DNA from: Corynebacterium jeikeium
GTDB lineage: Bacteria > Actinomycetota > Actinomycetes > Mycobacteriales > Mycobacteriaceae
NCBI GenBank assembly: GCA_003955985.1
Contig: CP033784.1
Span: 682,001 to 746,000 of the forward strand
Direction: 5' to 3'
DNA length: 64,000 bases
Position 1 is the first letter of the stretch; each line of letters starts with the position of its first letter. The position numbers were made by a program, and so were the translations under genes. The notes under the pieces were generated by a model. That model was not told where the DNA came from and searched no databases. It was given only the letters and a program-made list of their open reading frames with translations. Shown here piece by piece: positions 55,246-64,000 of the stretch.

Positions 55246-55943
55246 AGCTCCTCGTCGCTACCCGAAATTCTAAAAAACTAGTCGAGCTCGACCGCATCCT
55301 GCGTGCGGCGGGTATTGATTCGGTGGAACTTCTTTCGCTTAGCGACGTCCCGGAGTACCCAGAGCGCCCCGAAACCGGTCGCACTTTTGCGGACAACGCC
55401 TACATCAAGGCTTTCGATGGTGCGACACACACCGGCTACGCGTGCTTGGCAGACGATTCGGGGCTCAGCGTCGATGAGCTAAACGGCATGCCGGGTGTGC
55501 TCTCGGCGCGCTGGTCCGGCACTCACGGCGACGATGTCGCTAACTACGAGCTGCTGCTCGCCCAGATGGGGGACTGCCCAGATGAGCGTCGTACGGCGTC
55601 CTTCCGTACCGCCTGCGCGTTGGTCGTCCCCGGTGTCAAGGAGGTGCCGTCCGCGCTTGCCGACGGCGGTTTCCCAGCCGTCCTCGATGAAGCCGGTAAT
55701 CTGCTGCTGGTTGTAGAGGGCCGCTGGCCTGGCGCCATTCTGCGCGAGCCTGTTGGGGACAATGGGTTCGGCTACGATCCGGTGTTCGCGCCCGCAGTTG
55801 GGGAGGGCAACGAAGCTGAGGGGGCCTTGTCTGCGGCACAAATGAGCGCCGAAGACAAGGACGCTTTTAGCCACAGGGGGCGTGCACTGCGTGCCTTGAC
55901 TCCGGCGCTGAAAATTCTGGCTGAGGTTGAGGCTAAGGGGTAG
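55242..55943 (+). CDS. rdgB: XTP/dITP pyrophosphatase (RdgB/HAM1)
   Basis: A 233-residue house-cleaning enzyme that removes non-canonical purine nucleoside triphosphates. Visible motifs are [50 protein letters not shown] and [11 protein letters not shown]. It is somewhat longer than the usual ~200 residues because of a central insert ([21 protein letters not shown]). It overlaps rph by four bases and ends convergently with the DUF3817 gene. Confidence 0.95.
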   Translation: MKLLVATRNSKKLVELDRILRAAGIDSVELLSLSDVPEYPERPETGRTFADNAYIKAFDGATHTGYACLADDSGLSVDELNGMPGVLSARWSGTHGDDVANYELLLAQMGDCPDERRTASFRTACALVVPGVKEVPSALADGGFPAVLDEAGNLLLVVEGRWPGAILREPVGDNGFGYDPVFAPAVGEGNEAEGALSAAQMSAEDKDAFSHRGRALRALTPALKILAEVEAKG

Positions 55944-55965
55944 CCCTCGGGCTGCCGAGAGCCCG

Positions 55966-56319
55966 CTACTTCAGCTGGAAAGCGGTCTCGACTTCCTCAC
56001 GACGCTTCTTCTCGACGAAGAAGGAGAGGAACGGGACCACGCCACCGAGCGCGGTGATAATCCACTTTGCTGGTTCCCAGCGGGCCTTGGTACCCAGGTT
56101 TACGGTGGCAATGAGGAATGCCATGTAGCCGAAGCCGTGAATCTGGGCGGTGTAGAAGAACCACCGCGGCGCGTCGGCGGAGTTGTCGAGGATGAGGTAC
56201 TTGTAAATCATCTCGGCACACAGCAAGAGCAGCATCACACCCGTGAAGTAGGCGGTGACGGAGAAGTACGTCAGTGCCTTCCTTACGCGCTCTTGACGAT
56301 CTGGATTGATGTTGGTCAC
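55966..56319 (-). CDS. DUF3817 integral membrane protein
   Basis: A 117-residue protein with about three membrane helices (YFSVTAYFTGVMLLLLCAEM; WFFYTAQIHGFGYMAFLIAT; KWIITALGGVVPFLSFFVEK) typical of the DUF3817 family. The function is unknown. It pairs with another small membrane-protein gene 33 bases upstream on the same strand, and a similar pair follows rdgB in mycobacteria (Rv1342c-Rv1343c, from memory). Confidence 0.85.
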   Translation of the reverse strand: MTNINPDRQERVRKALTYFSVTAYFTGVMLLLLCAEMIYKYLILDNSADAPRWFFYTAQIHGFGYMAFLIATVNLGTKARWEPAKWIITALGGVVPFLSFFVEKKRREEVETAFQLK

Positions 56320-56352
56320 TAAAAGTCCTTTTCTCGAATAAGCAGTTATCGC

Positions 56353-56748
56353 CTAGGCGTTGGTGCCAGAATCCGTCGATTGTGTCTCATCCACACGCTG
56401 CACCTTTCGCGAGCCATCTGGGTTGGTCGGCAGGAATTCGTCTGGAATTTCCGTCATGACATCGTCTTTAGCCTCAAATGCGGCCTCGCTATTGCCGCTC
56501 AGGCGTTCGCGTTCGTACTCCATGTATTTGCGGTAGGCCCAAATAAAGAACAGGCCGAAAGCTGGCCACTGCAGTGCGTAGCCCAGGTTTTGGAATGAGC
56601 TGGTTGTGTTCCACCTGCTGAGCTGCCAGTAGGCGAGTGCAAGAGTGGCGCCGACTGCAAGAGCCAAGAAGATTAGTTGCACCACGCGGGTACGAGTGGG
56701 AATCTTCGCTGGCTTGTCAGTGGTATTGGAATGCTGTGAAGTGGACAC
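56353..56748 (-). CDS. small membrane protein upstream of the DUF3817 gene
   Basis: A 131-residue protein. A Thr/Ser-rich N-terminal tail is followed by two membrane segments (VVQLIFLALAVGATLALAYW; YALQWPAFGLFFIWAYRKYM) and a long charged, acidic C-terminal tail (DEFLPTNPDGSRKVQ). I do not recognise a biochemical function. Its position and two-helix layout match the small membrane gene that accompanies DUF3817 in related actinobacteria; the two are probably co-transcribed. Confidence 0.75.
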   Translation of the reverse strand: MSTSQHSNTTDKPAKIPTRTRVVQLIFLALAVGATLALAYWQLSRWNTTSSFQNLGYALQWPAFGLFFIWAYRKYMEYERERLSGNSEAAFEAKDDVMTEIPDEFLPTNPDGSRKVQRVDETQSTDSGTNA

Positions 56749-56950
56749 ATAACCACCATAGCTAGTCCGTGACCTGCCAAGCTAGCGCGCTCGCTGGATA
56801 GGCAGGGGATGGGACATTAGGAAATCTGCGGCAAACCCGTTAAAGTGTGTACAGTCCAAATGAGCTGTGAAAGTTCGTTGTGCCTGTAGGTGGCTAATAG
56901 GTAGTCCATGCTTACGGGGACTGTACGTAACTGTCACGGATTCGCGACGG

Positions 56951-57032
<82 letters not shown>

Positions 57033-57037
57033 CACAT

Positions 57038-57075
57038 AAACACCCCGTGACTATGCAGGTCACGGGGTGTTTTCG
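57038..57075 (+). terminator. terminator after tRNA-Leu
   Basis: AAACACCCCGTGAC / GTCACGGGGTGTTT, a perfect 14-bp stem with a seven-base loop, then TTCG. Confidence 0.9.
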
Positions 57076-57188
57076 TTCTCCAGCCCGCCAGATTTTTCGC
57101 CCTCATTACGCTGCGTGCCCAAAATCTGCCCCATTTCCCGCCCGAAGCTATTCCAAGGTCGCTAATCTCCCGTGCACGGTGTAGAACC

Positions 57189-57608
57189 ATGACTATGAAA
57201 ATTGTTGTCTGCGTCGTTTATCCCCGCTATCCGGATAACACTGAACCTCTCGGCGGGTTCGTCGAGTCCGAGGAGACCGCCCGCAAGATAGACGACTGGT
57301 GGCGTGCACAACCTGGCGACATGATTGGTACCTGGGAAGATTTCGAGGTCGAGGTCGAAAGCCGCGACCAACTCCTCTATGGAGTATTCACCGGCACCCC
57401 CACTCTCGAAATCACCGATAGCAACTTCTGGGACCCTATCTGTTACGGGGTGTACACCGACCGGGAAGAAGCCGAGCGGGCAACCAAACCAAAGTCAATG
57501 TGGGAAGCGAACAACAGTCCCCAGAAGTACGTCCTCCCCTTCCGTCTGGGCTGGAAATATGACAGATACTTCCCTGACGGAAAGCCCTGGCCACCAGACC
57601 AGTTGTAG
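57189..57608 (+). CDS. hypothetical protein
   Basis: A 139-residue acidic protein rich in Trp, Tyr and Asp/Glu (EETARKIDDWWRAQPGDMIG; TDSNFWDPICYGVYTDREEA; FRLGWKYDRYFPDGKPW). It looks like a soluble alpha/beta protein. No family was recognised. It stands alone after the tRNA-Leu terminator, with a clear ATG at 57189 (a second Met is two codons in). The high aromatic content and lack of neighbours leave the role open; it might be an accessory gene beside the tRNA. Confidence 0.65.
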   Translation: MTMKIVVCVVYPRYPDNTEPLGGFVESEETARKIDDWWRAQPGDMIGTWEDFEVEVESRDQLLYGVFTGTPTLEITDSNFWDPICYGVYTDREEAERATKPKSMWEANNSPQKYVLPFRLGWKYDRYFPDGKPWPPDQL

Positions 57609-57790
57609 ACCTGCGACAGTCCTGCCTCTTTTAGCGGGAACGCAAGACGGGGCAGCCGCACAGCGCGCGTGAGTACCATTCTGGGAAACCTCTGTCCGCT
57701 CATTCCACTGCGTAGGGCAATCGAATCTGTCGATACAATGACGCTGATCGAATCGTATCTTGAATCGTAAGGTGGAAGCAGGGAGGCAAC

Positions 57791-57988
57791 ATGAGCATTT
57801 CGATGCATCTGGATGAGTACATGGCGCGTCGTGGCATAGTTCCCGACGACACTGTGGTCAACGATGATCCCTGCGCAATCTTCGACGGCAAGGTCGAGCG
57901 CGATGGTAAGTCGCAGCAGGACCTTGAAGAGTCAGAGCGGCGCTTAGAAGAAGCGGAGTCCACAATTCTGGATATGCTAGGCGATTAA
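57791..57988 (+). CDS. small acidic hypothetical protein
   Basis: A 65-residue acidic protein (MSISMHLDEYMARRGIVPDD … QDLEESERRLEEAESTILDM). The C-terminal half is a charged coiled-coil-like helix. A GGAAGCAGGGAGG-type ribosome-binding stretch lies just upstream of the ATG, supporting expression. No family was recognised. It lies 180 bases after the previous orphan gene and before the long upstream region of the fatty-acid synthase gene. Confidence 0.55.
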   Translation: MSISMHLDEYMARRGIVPDDTVVNDDPCAIFDGKVERDGKSQQDLEESERRLEEAESTILDMLGD

Positions 57989-58340
57989 TCGAGGAAAGAT
58001 TGAGCGTTCTCGGCGCCCATTGACACGCATTCCGGGTGTGATGTTCATCACCGATTGGGCATAAATTGGCTCGGTCTTCCGGGTTTTATTTTCCACCGCC
58101 GGCGCTGCCAGGGTGGTGAAGCGCAAGCAACTTCTCGACAGGGGAACACTGTTTCCTACCTGCGAAGTTCTTGCGCTTTCGAAGCGTTGTGCTCGCTGAT
58201 TTCGCAGCCGTGTTCAGCCTCTCGTTTTGGGGCTGCAAATTATCTTCGCGTTGATGGCGCCGCGAAACTGCGCGAGAAAAACATGATGGATTCCTCATGA
58301 TTTATGGCATAGTGTCCTGGCAAGGATTTGGAAACAAAAG
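57989..58340. other. upstream region of the fatty-acid synthase gene
   Basis: About 350 non-coding bases. TTGACA at 58020 and GCATAGT near 58307-58315 are possible promoter elements for fas; neither is certain. Short forward and reverse open frames here have no support. Confidence 0.35.
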
Positions 58341-61300
58341 ATGTTTTCATTTCGTACTCCACAAGACAAGGACCTCAGCCACGTGAAATACGAAAAACTC
58401 GCCACTTTGCAGACCAACGTCGTAACTGCTCCAGACCTGGGCACTTTTGCAGTCACTTTCGCCGGTCAATCGCAACCATGGCTGGACACTCTATCCAGCG
58501 TCATGGCCAGTGGCAACTCAAAGAAACTACGGGAAGTTTTCACTCGCGCTGAGGAACTGCTCGCACCGCTTGACGACGATCTCATCGGCCAGCTTCCCGC
58601 AGGTTTCGACCCCTTCGGCTGGGCAATCTCACTCGTTACAGACGAGCCATTTACCGGAGATACAACCAACCCTGCGGTCAGCGTCCCGGGCATCGTCTTG
58701 GCACAGTTGGGCATTGTCGAGTTGCTGGAAAAGCAGGGAATTAATATCACCGAAGCGGTAGCGGTAACCGGTCATTCGCAAGGTGTTCTTGCCGCTGAGA
58801 TTGTCGCTCGCCCAGAGAAGGCAGCAGAGCTTCTGGCGCTAGCTCGCCTCATCGGTGTGGCGTGTGCGCGCGGAAGCCGAGTAGCCGGATTTGGGCGCGC
58901 GCCGATGATGAGTATCTCTGGCCTGACGGTCGAGGAGTTGGAGCCTTTCCTCCCCCAGGGCTGTGTCATCGGTCTGAAGAATACGCAGACTACCAGCGTA
59001 GTTATCGGCAAGCAGGATGAACTAGACCAGCTGGCAGAGCAGCTCACAACGCAGCAGCCGAAGGGTCGGAAAGTCGAATGTACAGTTCTGCCAGTTAGTG
59101 GCGCATTCCATCACCCAGCGCTGGTACCTGCTGTGGCATGGGTAGTGGAGCGAGCTGAGCGCATTGGGCTAGATGCGGAAACGGCGGACCGGCTTGCGCG
59201 TGCAATCTTGGTTGACCCCAGTGACTGGAGCGCCGAGGTACGGGGGCTCATCGACCAAGGAGCAACCACCATTTTGGATTTGGGGCCGAACACAGGCGTC
59301 GTCAAGCTGACAGAACGTAACGCTGAAGGCTATGGCGTGGCGGTGATTCCTGCGGCGACAGCTGCGGGTAGGGGCGTCCTGTCTGAGAGCGACATTGAGC
59401 ATCCGACATCGTGGCTGGAGTTTGCGCCGCGTCTGGTCACTGGAGACAAGCCCCGTGTCGAGACGAAGTTCACCAAGTTGACCGGGCGCTCGCCAATTCT
59501 GCTCGGCGGTATGACCCCGACAACCGTTGACCCTGAGATCGTGGCGGCTGCTGCGAATGCGGGGTTCTGGGCGGAGCTGGCCGGTGGCGGCCAAGTCACG
59601 CCGGAAATCTTCGAGGCTAATGTGGCGCGACTCTCCGATCTGCTCGAGGAGGGGCGCAGTGCACAGTTCAACACCATGTTTTTGGATCCGTACCTGTGGG
59701 GTTTGCACATTGGAAGCCGCCGTTTGCTCCCGCGCGCAGTGGCAGCGGGGCGACCGATTGATGGAGTCACCATCTCCGCGGGAATCCCCGAGGTGGACGA
59801 GGCAGTTGAGCTAGTAAAGCAGCTGCGTGAGGGCGGGATTCCGCATATCTCCTTCAAACCGGGCACAATCGCACAAATCGAGTCGGTGCTCGAAATTGCA
59901 GACACCTTGGCGCAGCAGGGCACACCGTATCCAATCATCATGCAGGTTGAAGGTGGGCGTGCCGGCGGCCACCACTCCTGGGAAGATCTCGATGACCTGC
60001 TAATTAACACCTACGCAAAGATCCGCAAGCGAGATGTGGTGCTTGCTGTTGGCGGCGGTATCGGCAAGCCAGAGCAGGCCCGTGATTATCTGATGGGCAC
60101 GTGGTCGACACGGTGCGGATTGGCGCCGATGCCGGTAGATGCTGTCATCATCGGCACAGCTGCGATGGCAGCAAAGGAGTCGACCGCCTCCGAGTCCGTG
60201 AAACAAATGTTGGTCGACACCGTCGGCACTGACAACTGGATTCCCGCTGGTAGCGCCATGGATGGCATGGCGTCGGGGCGCAGCCAGTTGGGTGCTGATA
60301 TCCACGAAATTGATAACGCCGCAGCACGCGCAGGCAGATTGCTTGACGAAGTCGCAGGTGACCTCACTAAGGTGACTGAACGACGCGCAGAGATCATCGA
60401 GGCGATTAACGCCACCGCGAAGCCGTACTTCGGAGATGTCAGCACCATGACGTATGCCGAGGTGCTGAACCGCTATCTCGAACTGTGTGCGCCCGAAGGG
60501 ACGTTCCTCGATCCAACGTGGTCGACGCGCTTCGTCGCACTCGTCGACCGCGTAGAGGCACGACTGAATGCAGTCGACGCGGGCACGTTTGACGCGCTTG
60601 CCGACGGCGACAGCTTGCACACCCAGCCGCAGAACGAAATCTCGCGACTGTCCGGCCTGCTGGATCTGGATACCCAGCTCCACCCAGCAGATGTCACCTT
60701 CTTTATCTCTGAGCTCTGCCGCACACCTGGCAAACCTGTGCCATTCGTTCCGGTTATCGATGATGAGGTTCGTCGCTGGTGGCGATCGGACTCCCTATGG
60801 CAGGCGCATGACTCTCGCTACGATGCGGATCAAGTCTGCATCATCCCAGGGCCGCAGGCTGTTTCGGGCATTACCCGCGCGAATGAGCCAGTAGCGGAAA
60901 TTCTGGGTCGGTTTGAAAAAGCTACTGCACAGGCATTGACGGATACCGGCTACCTGCCGGAGGCACCTGTTGACGCCCTCAGCCGGATGCTCGCAGCACC
61001 TGTGATTTGGTGGGCTGGTCGACAGCAGCCGAATCCGGCGCTGGCACTTGGCGCGGAACATGAGTGGGTATGTGTATCTGACGCAAGTGATGTCTCTCGT
61101 TCACAACGCCTGGAGCACCCAGGTACTGGTGCCATTTTGGAGACCATTGGAGCTGATGGCAGCAATGATGAGGGCGGGGAGGAGCTCGTCTGGGCACAGC
61201 TGACCGTTCCGCTGCCCGATGCTGCGGGGGAGAATACGCAACTGCGAATTCGCCTGTGCCAGAGTGCAGCGGTGGGCGCAGTGCCCGTCGTCAAGCATGA

Positions 61301-64000
61301 GGATGCGGCAGCCGCGATGCGGGAGCTGACGCGAATCGCGGCTGGCGGTGAGCTTGCAAACATCGTCGATGGGGTCGCGGAGTGGGAATCCGTGTGGGAT
61401 CCGATGGCGATGGCTGACTACGATGCGGTCACTATTGCAGCTGCCGGCGATGAGTCACAGGCGACGGTGCCGGACGCGTTGGTCGGGCATGCTTGGCCAG
61501 CGATTTTTGCGGCAGTCGCGCAGGCGCGTACTGAGACCGGCATTGATGTTGTTGAGGGCATGCTCGCGCTTGTTCACCTTGAGCATCACATTCGTATGAT
61601 TGGAGCTCTGCCGCAGGAAACCACAACGTTGCGGATTAGTGCGCGTGTCGACGAGGCCGTTGATACGGACTTAGGGCGACTAGTTGTGGTGCGCGCGGAG
61701 GTTCGTGATGGCGATACGCTGCTCGCCACCTTGAGTGAACGCTTTGCCATTCGTGGCCGAAACGGCGGCGAGACAGCGCGGACCAATACTGTGCCATTTC
61801 CAACGGTCACGGATACGCCACGGAGTTTCCGCGGTGCCTTGACCGTGGAAGCGCCTAAGGCGATGGAGCCATTTAGCTGTGTCACGGGCGATCGCAATCC
61901 TATCCACGTCGATTCCCGGGCAGCAGCGCTAGCTGGTCTACCAGGGGTTATTGTCCATGGAATGTGGCTGTCGGCGATGGCCGAGCATGCGGCTGTTGCC
62001 ACGTCGGATGCCGGCATTGGCAATCGGGTGATTGAGTTCACTGCGACTATGCTGAGTCCGGTTCTACCTGGTCAGGAAGTGAAATTCTCTGTCGAACGCC
62101 GTGGTTTTGATGACCGTCCAGGCGCCGGTGAAGTCCGTGAAGTCACGGCCACAGTAGAGGGCGAGCTGGTACTGACTGCCACTGCTGTAATTGCCGCACC
62201 GACGACTGCATATGTCTTCCCTGGCCAGGGAATTCAATCACAGGGGATGGGGCTGTCTGCCCGGACTCGCAGCGTAGCGGCCCGCCGCGTGTGGGACCAG
62301 GCGGATGCGATGACCCGAGAGAAGCTTGGCTTTTCCGTACTGGCTATTGTTCGGGACAACCCGGTAGAGGTGGTTGTGGATGGTGTGCGCTATTTCCACC
62401 CAGAAGGTGTCCTGAATCTGACTCAGTTCACCCAGGTTGCGATGGCGACGTTGGGGCTGGCGCAGGTTGCGGAGCTCCGTGAAGCAGGGCTGCTGGATGA
62501 AACAGCTCACTTTGCGGGACACTCTGTCGGTGAGTACAACGCGCTGGCGGCTTTCGCTGGTGCGCTTGACGCAGATGCCGCGTTGGAGGTTGTCTACCGC
62601 CGCGGTTTGACCATGCATGAACTGGTCGAACGTGATGAGCAGGGGAGGTCCAACTATGGTTTGTGCGCCCTGCGTCCGGACAAGATCGGCGTACGCGAGG
62701 ACGAGGTCACTGAGTTTGTTAATCGGTTGTCGCAGGAAACCGGTGAGTTCCTCGAAGTCGTAAATCTCAACCTGGCAGGCAAGCAGTACGCCGTCGCCGG
62801 CACCGTCGCGGGTCTTGCGGCACTGGCTGAACAGTGCGAGCGCCGCAGCTCGGACGGCAAGGGATACGTGCGTATCCCAGGTATTGATGTGCCATTCCAC
62901 TCCAGTGTCCTACGCGACGGTGTGGATTCCTTCCGTAAACACTTGGAGCGGCTGCTGCCAGCGGAAATCACTCCAGAGCGCCTGGTGGGACGCTATATCC
63001 CGAATCTCACCGCGACCTCTTTTGAGCTGACTGAGAAGTTCGTCCGCCAGATGGCTGCAGTCGTCGACTCAGACATTTTGGAACAAATCCTTGCCGACTT
63101 TGATACTGCCGCTGAAAACCCGGCGCGCCTGGCCCGCATGTTGCTGGTCGAGTTACTGGCCTGGCAATTCTGCTCACCGGTGAGGTGGATCGAAACGCAG
63201 GATCTGCTGCTTGAGGATCTCGGCGTCAGCCGCATTATTGAAGTTGGTGTAGGTACAGCGCCCACACTGGCAAACCTGGCTGCCCGCACCTGCCAGTTGC
63301 CCCGTCACCGAAGCCGTGACATTCGAGTACTCAATCTCGAACGTGATGCTGATGCAGTGTTTATGCGCGACCAAATTCAGCCGGAAAAGACTGAGCTCGA
63401 GTCGGAGGTGACACCGGAGCAGGACACGGCGCAGGCTCTATCTGGAGCAGCGGGAGAAACAGGAGCAGCAGGAGCAGCGGAGCCGGCAGTATCTGTCGAC
63501 CAACTCGCGGCGACCGAACAGGCAACCACGATCACGAGTGCTGCCACTCCGGCTGCCGAAGTTGCTGATATCGCAGTCAGCCCGGCAGAAGCGTTGGAAG
63601 TTCTTATTTGCCAATGGACGAAGGTACGTCCCGACCAGCTCGGTGCCGCCGACTCCATTGAGACTCTGGTCGATGGAGTCTCATCTCGACGCAATCAACT
63701 GCTGCTCGATCTCGGAGTCGAATTCGACCTCGGTTCAATCGAAGGGGCCGCAGATGCGGAACTGGCTGATCTAAAGGACAAGATTGATAGCTTGGCCAGT
63801 GGATATTCCGCATTCGGCCCGATTCTCTCCGAAGCCATTGCCGACGGTATTCGCCGGATTACCGGTCCTGCCGGTGCAGGCGCGAATTACATCGATGACT
63901 ATGTGGCCGATGAATGGCAGCTCGGCAAGGGGTGGGCAACCGCAGTTAGCGCCGAGATCATGCTCGGTACTCGCGAGGGCGCATCCCTGCGCGGTGGTGA
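58341..64000 (+). CDS. fas: type I fatty-acid synthase (partial, open at the right edge)
   Basis: At least 1,886 codons of a multidomain fatty-acid synthase. Domains in order are: acyltransferase (TGHSQGVLAAEIVAR, about residue 143), enoyl reductase (PILLGGMTPTTVDPEIVAAA, about 385), dehydratase/hot-dog (CVTGDRNPIHVDSRAA, about 1186; VIVHGMW), malonyl/palmitoyl transferase (YVFPGQGIQSQGMG and FAGHSVGEYNALAAF, about 1390), an Ala/Glu/Pro-rich linker, and an ACP-like segment with the phosphopantetheine serine in AADSIETLVDG (about 1771). The ketoreductase and ketosynthase expected at the C-terminus lie beyond the window. ATG at 58341 is used; GTG at 58383 is possible. It makes the fatty acids for membrane lipids and, where present, mycolate precursors. 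Corynebacteria may have one or two such genes, so the symbol is left general. Confidence 0.96.
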   Translation, partial: MFSFRTPQDKDLSHVKYEKLATLQTNVVTAPDLGTFAVTFAGQSQPWLDTLSSVMASGNSKKLREVFTRAEELLAPLDDDLIGQLPAGFDPFGWAISLVTDEPFTGDTTNPAVSVPGIVLAQLGIVELLEKQGINITEAVAVTGHSQGVLAAEIVARPEKAAELLALARLIGVACARGSRVAGFGRAPMMSISGLTVEELEPFLPQGCVIGLKNTQTTSVVIGKQDELDQLAEQLTTQQPKGRKVECTVLPVSGAFHHPALVPAVAWVVERAERIGLDAETADRLARAILVDPSDWSAEVRGLIDQGATTILDLGPNTGVVKLTERNAEGYGVAVIPAATAAGRGVLSESDIEHPTSWLEFAPRLVTGDKPRVETKFTKLTGRSPILLGGMTPTTVDPEIVAAAANAGFWAELAGGGQVTPEIFEANVARLSDLLEEGRSAQFNTMFLDPYLWGLHIGSRRLLPRAVAAGRPIDGVTISAGIPEVDEAVELVKQLREGGIPHISFKPGTIAQIESVLEIADTLAQQGTPYPIIMQVEGGRAGGHHSWEDLDDLLINTYAKIRKRDVVLAVGGGIGKPEQARDYLMGTWSTRCGLAPMPVDAVIIGTAAMAAKESTASESVKQMLVDTVGTDNWIPAGSAMDGMASGRSQLGADIHEIDNAAARAGRLLDEVAGDLTKVTERRAEIIEAINATAKPYFGDVSTMTYAEVLNRYLELCAPEGTFLDPTWSTRFVALVDRVEARLNAVDAGTFDALADGDSLHTQPQNEISRLSGLLDLDTQLHPADVTFFISELCRTPGKPVPFVPVIDDEVRRWWRSDSLWQAHDSRYDADQVCIIPGPQAVSGITRANEPVAEILGRFEKATAQALTDTGYLPEAPVDALSRMLAAPVIWWAGRQQPNPALALGAEHEWVCVSDASDVSRSQRLEHPGTGAILETIGADGSNDEGGEELVWAQLTVPLPDAAGENTQLRIRLCQSAAVGAVPVVKHEDAAAAMRELTRIAAGGELANIVDGVAEWESVWDPMAMADYDAVTIAAAGDESQATVPDALVGHAWPAIFAAVAQARTETGIDVVEGMLALVHLEHHIRMIGALPQETTTLRISARVDEAVDTDLGRLVVVRAEVRDGDTLLATLSERFAIRGRNGGETARTNTVPFPTVTDTPRSFRGALTVEAPKAMEPFSCVTGDRNPIHVDSRAAALAGLPGVIVHGMWLSAMAEHAAVATSDAGIGNRVIEFTATMLSPVLPGQEVKFSVERRGFDDRPGAGEVREVTATVEGELVLTATAVIAAPTTAYVFPGQGIQSQGMGLSARTRSVAARRVWDQADAMTREKLGFSVLAIVRDNPVEVVVDGVRYFHPEGVLNLTQFTQVAMATLGLAQVAELREAGLLDETAHFAGHSVGEYNALAAFAGALDADAALEVVYRRGLTMHELVERDEQGRSNYGLCALRPDKIGVREDEVTEFVNRLSQETGEFLEVVNLNLAGKQYAVAGTVAGLAALAEQCERRSSDGKGYVRIPGIDVPFHSSVLRDGVDSFRKHLERLLPAEITPERLVGRYIPNLTATSFELTEKFVRQMAAVVDSDILEQILADFDTAAENPARLARMLLVELLAWQFCSPVRWIETQDLLLEDLGVSRIIEVGVGTAPTLANLAARTCQLPRHRSRDIRVLNLERDADAVFMRDQIQPEKTELESEVTPEQDTAQALSGAAGETGAAGAAEPAVSVDQLAATEQATTITSAATPAAEVADIAVSPAEALEVLICQWTKVRPDQLGAADSIETLVDGVSSRRNQLLLDLGVEFDLGSIEGAADAELADLKDKIDSLASGYSAFGPILSEAIADGIRRITGPAGAGANYIDDYVADEWQLGKGWATAVSAEIMLGTREGASLRGG

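Overview
The window looks like chromosome of a non-lipophilic Corynebacterium. It carries a type I fatty-acid synthase gene, a class Ib ribonucleotide reductase set (nrdH-nrdI-nrdE and nrdF), ctaD, serB, and the actinobacterial order clpS / DUF2017 / P1-type peptidase / rhomboid / murI / metallo-hydrolase / rph / rdgB. This matches what I remember of Corynebacterium and Mycobacterium gene order. The species cannot be fixed from the sequence alone.

Layout. (1) 1-12490, core: end of a channel-like gene, uvrD2, an orphan cyclodehydratase-like gene, a YgjP-type metallopeptidase, a DUF2342 protein, a PDZ-Lon protease, an alanine/glycine symporter, a two-subunit fluoride channel, pgm, a MauE-like plus DsbA-like thiol-redox pair, and tRNA-Ala(GGC). 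(2) 12475-20441: an integrated element of about 8 kb in the 3' end of tRNA-Ala. It is bounded by 16-bp attL/attR copies. It carries a tyrosine integrase with arm-type repeats at both ends, an excisionase-like protein, a replication module (DnaB-N-like protein plus DUF3987-like ATPase) next to an iteron-rich origin candidate, small unknown genes and a palindrome-rich non-coding stretch. There is no capsid or conjugation gene, so it resembles a phage satellite or a small integrative plasmid. (3) 20443-26651: a second accessory segment flanked by a perfect 22-bp inverted repeat. It has helically phased short repeats near each end, a frameshifted restriction-endonuclease-like gene, a decayed serine recombinase and a 1124-residue STAND-type NTPase with TPR-like repeats. 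This is a plausible anti-phage island. (4) 26750-28330: an IS110-family element whose upstream non-coding region is a bridge-RNA candidate. (5) 28538-64000: core again.

The core after 28538 is rich in nucleotide and cofactor metabolism. nadE and pncB both feed NAD synthesis. nrdH, nrdI and nrdE with nrdF make deoxynucleotides, and deoD with an adjacent MFS transporter lies between the two nrd blocks. ctaD, serB, a Pth2-type protein, an acyl-CoA synthetase and dinG follow. The clpS-to-rdgB cluster is tightly packed and probably co-transcribed in part, with rph and rdgB overlapping. The window ends inside the type I fatty-acid synthase gene, after its ACP domain and before the expected ketoreductase and ketosynthase. 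Several strong intrinsic terminators mark transcription-unit ends.

The most interesting material is the stacked accessory region at tRNA-Ala: the satellite-like element with its iterons and arm sites, and the neighbouring STAND NTPase island.
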